A DNA stretch of 13,854 nt from Chloroflexota bacterium (GTDB taxonomy: Bacteria > Chloroflexota > Dehalococcoidia > RBG-13-53-26). The position numbers were made by a program, and so were the translations under genes. The DNA is taken from the NCBI GenBank assembly GCA_030616195.1, contig JAUWXW010000012.1, forward strand, positions 1 through 13,854, given 5' to 3'. The stretch's first letter is position 1. Each line of letters begins with the position of its first letter. The notes below the pieces were generated by a model. It saw nothing but the letters and a program-made list of their open reading frames with translations. It made no database searches and was not told the origin of the DNA. Of the stretch, positions 12,881 through 13,854 are shown piece after piece.

Positions 12881-12894
12881 ACACGGTACAGTGT
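12881..12894. promoter_or_regulatory. Imperfect palindrome in the divergent intergenic region
   Basis: ACACGGTACAGTGT matches its reverse complement at 12 of 14 bases. It lies between the minus-strand structural operon (start 12835) and the plus-strand promoter at 12952. No good sigma-70 promoter is seen for the structural operon in this gap, so a regulator binding here might activate it. This is a suggestion only. Confidence 0.35.
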
Positions 12895-12951
12895 CCACGA
12901 AACCTACATGCAATCTCCATACTTCTATTAAGGATATTTAGGGTTACCCCC

Positions 12952-12980
12952 TTGACAGATTGCGAAAGGTGTGATAAAAT
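12952..12980 (+). promoter_or_regulatory. Sigma-70-type promoter of the early operon
   Basis: TTGACA (12952-12957), 17 bp, TAAAAT (12975-12980), with an extended TGA before the -10 box. The start would be near 12987. It reads through a folded leader into the genes from 13123 onward and, if circular, across the window ends to 2154. Confidence 0.75.
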
Positions 12981-13005
12981 GGTACTAGAGTAAAGAGAAG
13001 GTCAG

Positions 13006-13094
13006 GCAGGGTTTACCCCCTGCTGCCCGCTGGCCGGGTTGGCGGAAGCTGAGGGTTCAATTCCTTCAGGAGCGGGCAGGAGTGGGTAAGCTCC
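13006..13094 (+). ncRNA. Structured leader RNA with tRNA-like T-arm
   Basis: Three helices follow without linkers. Hairpin 1: GCAGGG (13006-13011), loop TTTACC, CCCTGC (13018-13023). Domain 2: TGCCCGCT (13024-13031) with AGCGGGCA (13071-13078), enclosing a small hairpin GCC-GGGTT-GGC (13033-13043) and a 7-bp hairpin CTGAGGG-TTCAATT-CCTTCAG (13049-13069), whose loop equals a tRNA T-loop. Hairpin 3: GGAG (13079-13082), loop TGGGTAAG, CTCC (13091-13094). The loop of hairpin 1 (TTACC) can pair with the loop of hairpin 3 (GGTAA), giving a kissing contact. There is no anticodon arm, so it is not a tRNA. It lies about 20 to 110 bases after the promoter start. It may control the operon, protect the RNA or act as a separate viral RNA. 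Confidence 0.6.
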
Positions 13095-13122
13095 AAATCT
13101 AGCAAGGAAAGGAACAAGGAAA

Positions 13123-13356
13123 ATGACCGAAGAGCAAGTACTGAAACTGCACGGAATCAAGGGTACTTTGACGGCCTATGTGACCATCCAGCAAGTCACA
13201 ATCAAGGTTGCCCAGGAGAGCCAGGCCGGTTGTACCTCCAGCTACATGGACGGTCATGACCGCGCCTCAATCGAACTCGCTTCCAAGGCCATCGAGCAAC
13301 ACCTGGTAGTCATGGCCGAAATTGACGATTTGTTAAAGGAGGTTCACAATGGCTAA
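13123..13356 (+). CDS. Small helical protein, first gene of the early operon
   Basis: A 77-residue protein, not recognised. It begins MTEEQVLKLHGIKGTLTAY and appears all-helical (LKGT... then IELASKAIEQHLVVMAEIDDLLKEVH), a possible two- or three-helix bundle or coiled coil. AAGGAAA precedes the ATG, after a structured leader that may control it. Its stop overlaps the next gene by 8 bases. As the first early gene, it may be a regulator or host-takeover protein, but no DNA-binding motif is clear. Confidence 0.65.
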   Translation: MTEEQVLKLHGIKGTLTAYVTIQQVTIKVAQESQAGCTSSYMDGHDRASIELASKAIEQHLVVMAEIDDLLKEVHNG

Positions 13357-13657
13357 GGCCAAAGTCCAAAAGCTCTCAGAGGTAGTGGATACCACAGTGC
13401 CCCAGGGATTCAACGATGGGCGATGGTTCCTTTTGGAGCACCAGCTTTACCAGGCCCAGACATCGCTCCAGACCGTAAGGTCTTTGTGTGAGCGAATCGG
13501 GGATTACCCTGAGAACCAAGACGAATGGGAGTTAGCCCGGTCAGCCCTGGAGATCGTTTCCCCGGTGTACGTTGACCTACTGGGAGCACTAGCAGCAACT
13601 AAGGCTCTTTTGGCCCAGTCGGAAGTTGCGGAAAGGGTAGGAGAAAAGGAGCTGTAA
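13349..13657 (+). CDS. Small helical protein, unknown function
   Basis: A 102-residue protein, not recognised. It has a strong AAAGGAGGT site before the ATG and overlaps the previous gene by 8 bases. The N-terminus is basic (MAKAKVQKLSEVVD), then helices FLLEHQLYQAQTSLQTVRSL and EWELARSALEIVSPVYVDLL, ending with ALAATKALLAQSEVAERVG. An all-helical bundle is likely, similar in style to its upstream neighbour, so the two may pair. No catalytic or metal site is seen. Confidence 0.65.
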   Translation: MAKAKVQKLSEVVDTTVPQGFNDGRWFLLEHQLYQAQTSLQTVRSLCERIGDYPENQDEWELARSALEIVSPVYVDLLGALAATKALLAQSEVAERVGEKEL

Positions 13658-13658
13658 A

Positions 13659-13854
13659 ATGGCTAAGAGAAACAGGGTAATGTTTGTGGAAGTGTTCAGG
13701 GGTATCACCTCCACCACAAGGGTTTACTTTCACAGAAAGAATACCACCACCCCTGAATACACTCCAACTCAAAGCTCGCTTGACAGACTGGAACCATTTC
13801 TCAAAGGCGGTCAGGTCTTTCTGAATGTGGACGGTATCATAATCCACAAGTGGC
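13659..13854 (+). CDS. Small basic protein, open at the window end, completed at bases 1-11 if circular
   Basis: The ATG at 13659 follows AAAGGAG by 7 bases and lies one base after the preceding stop. It begins MAKRNRVMFVEVFRGITSTT and is basic at the start, with strand-like RVYFHRK, a helix SSLDRLEPFLKG and strands QVFLNVDGIIIHKW. Sixty-five codons are in the window, and a single C of the next codon remains. Joining base 13854 to base 1 reads CAT GGA GCA TGA, adding H, G, A and a stop at 9-11, a 68-residue protein whose stop overlaps the ATG at 8. No family recognised. Confidence 0.65.
   Translation, partial: MAKRNRVMFVEVFRGITSTTRVYFHRKNTTTPEYTPTQSSLDRLEPFLKGGQVFLNVDGIIIHKW

Noticed and set aside
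12836..12913. 26-residue N-terminal extension of the Ala-rich protein
   Set aside because: It lies upstream of a strong ribosome site at the ATG 12835 and overlaps the regulatory palindrome.
13024..13078. tRNA gene
   Set aside because: The T-arm and acceptor-like stem are present but there is no anticodon arm, and four extra bases or a junction separate the T-arm from the outer stem; called a structured leader instead.
1..13854. Inverted terminal repeats expected for a protein-primed genome
   Set aside because: The first and last about 20 bases are not reverse complements and the ends instead complete an ORF.

Overview
The window looks like the genome of a small, tailless, double-stranded DNA virus of a bacterium. 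The anchor is a 590-residue family B DNA polymerase with the motifs of protein-primed (phi29-type) enzymes. No terminase, portal, tape measure or tail-sheath gene is visible. The host is inferred to be bacterial: three plus-strand promoters have near-consensus sigma-70 form (TTGACA, 17-18 bp, TGn, TATAAT-like), and two ribosome binding sites match 14 bases of the complement of a 16S tail ending in ATCACCTCCTTTCT. I cannot name the host phylum.

The two ends of the window appear to join. The plus-strand gene open at base 13854 continues in frame into bases 1-11 and stops at a TGA that overlaps the ATG of the next gene as ATGA. No inverted terminal repeat is visible. If the join is real, the molecule is a 13,854-bp circle or a circularly assembled permuted genome. 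That would be unusual beside a protein-primed polymerase, which normally serves linear genomes with a terminal protein.

Layout, read as a circle. (1) Early operon, plus strand, 12952 -> 13854/1 -> 2154: a promoter, a folded leader RNA, then about twelve small, tightly coupled genes. They include a PD-(D/E)XK nuclease, a zinc-ribbon protein, a single-repeat protein, a ribbon-helix-helix regulator and a strongly translated basic/acidic protein that may bind single-stranded DNA. (2) Replication operon, plus strand, 2179-4770: a promoter inside a 10-bp inverted repeat, an unknown 75-residue protein, a terminal-protein candidate and the polymerase. (3) Junction, 4709-5132: a small minus-strand gene, and on the plus strand a perfect-consensus promoter driving a 55-codon CCHC zinc-knuckle-like ORF. 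(4) Structural and lysis operon, minus strand, 12835 -> 5079: a small Ala-rich protein, a 381-residue major capsid candidate (double jelly-roll suspected), four small or medium beta-rich virion/attachment candidates, a holin-like membrane protein, a Trp-rich amphipathic protein and a 714-residue protein built of about ten 40-residue repeats.

Inferred workings: early genes regulate and prepare replication, the second operon replicates, and the minus-strand operon builds a virion with attachment proteins and perhaps a membrane. No packaging ATPase (Walker A) and no endolysin were recognised. Most small proteins have no function I can name.
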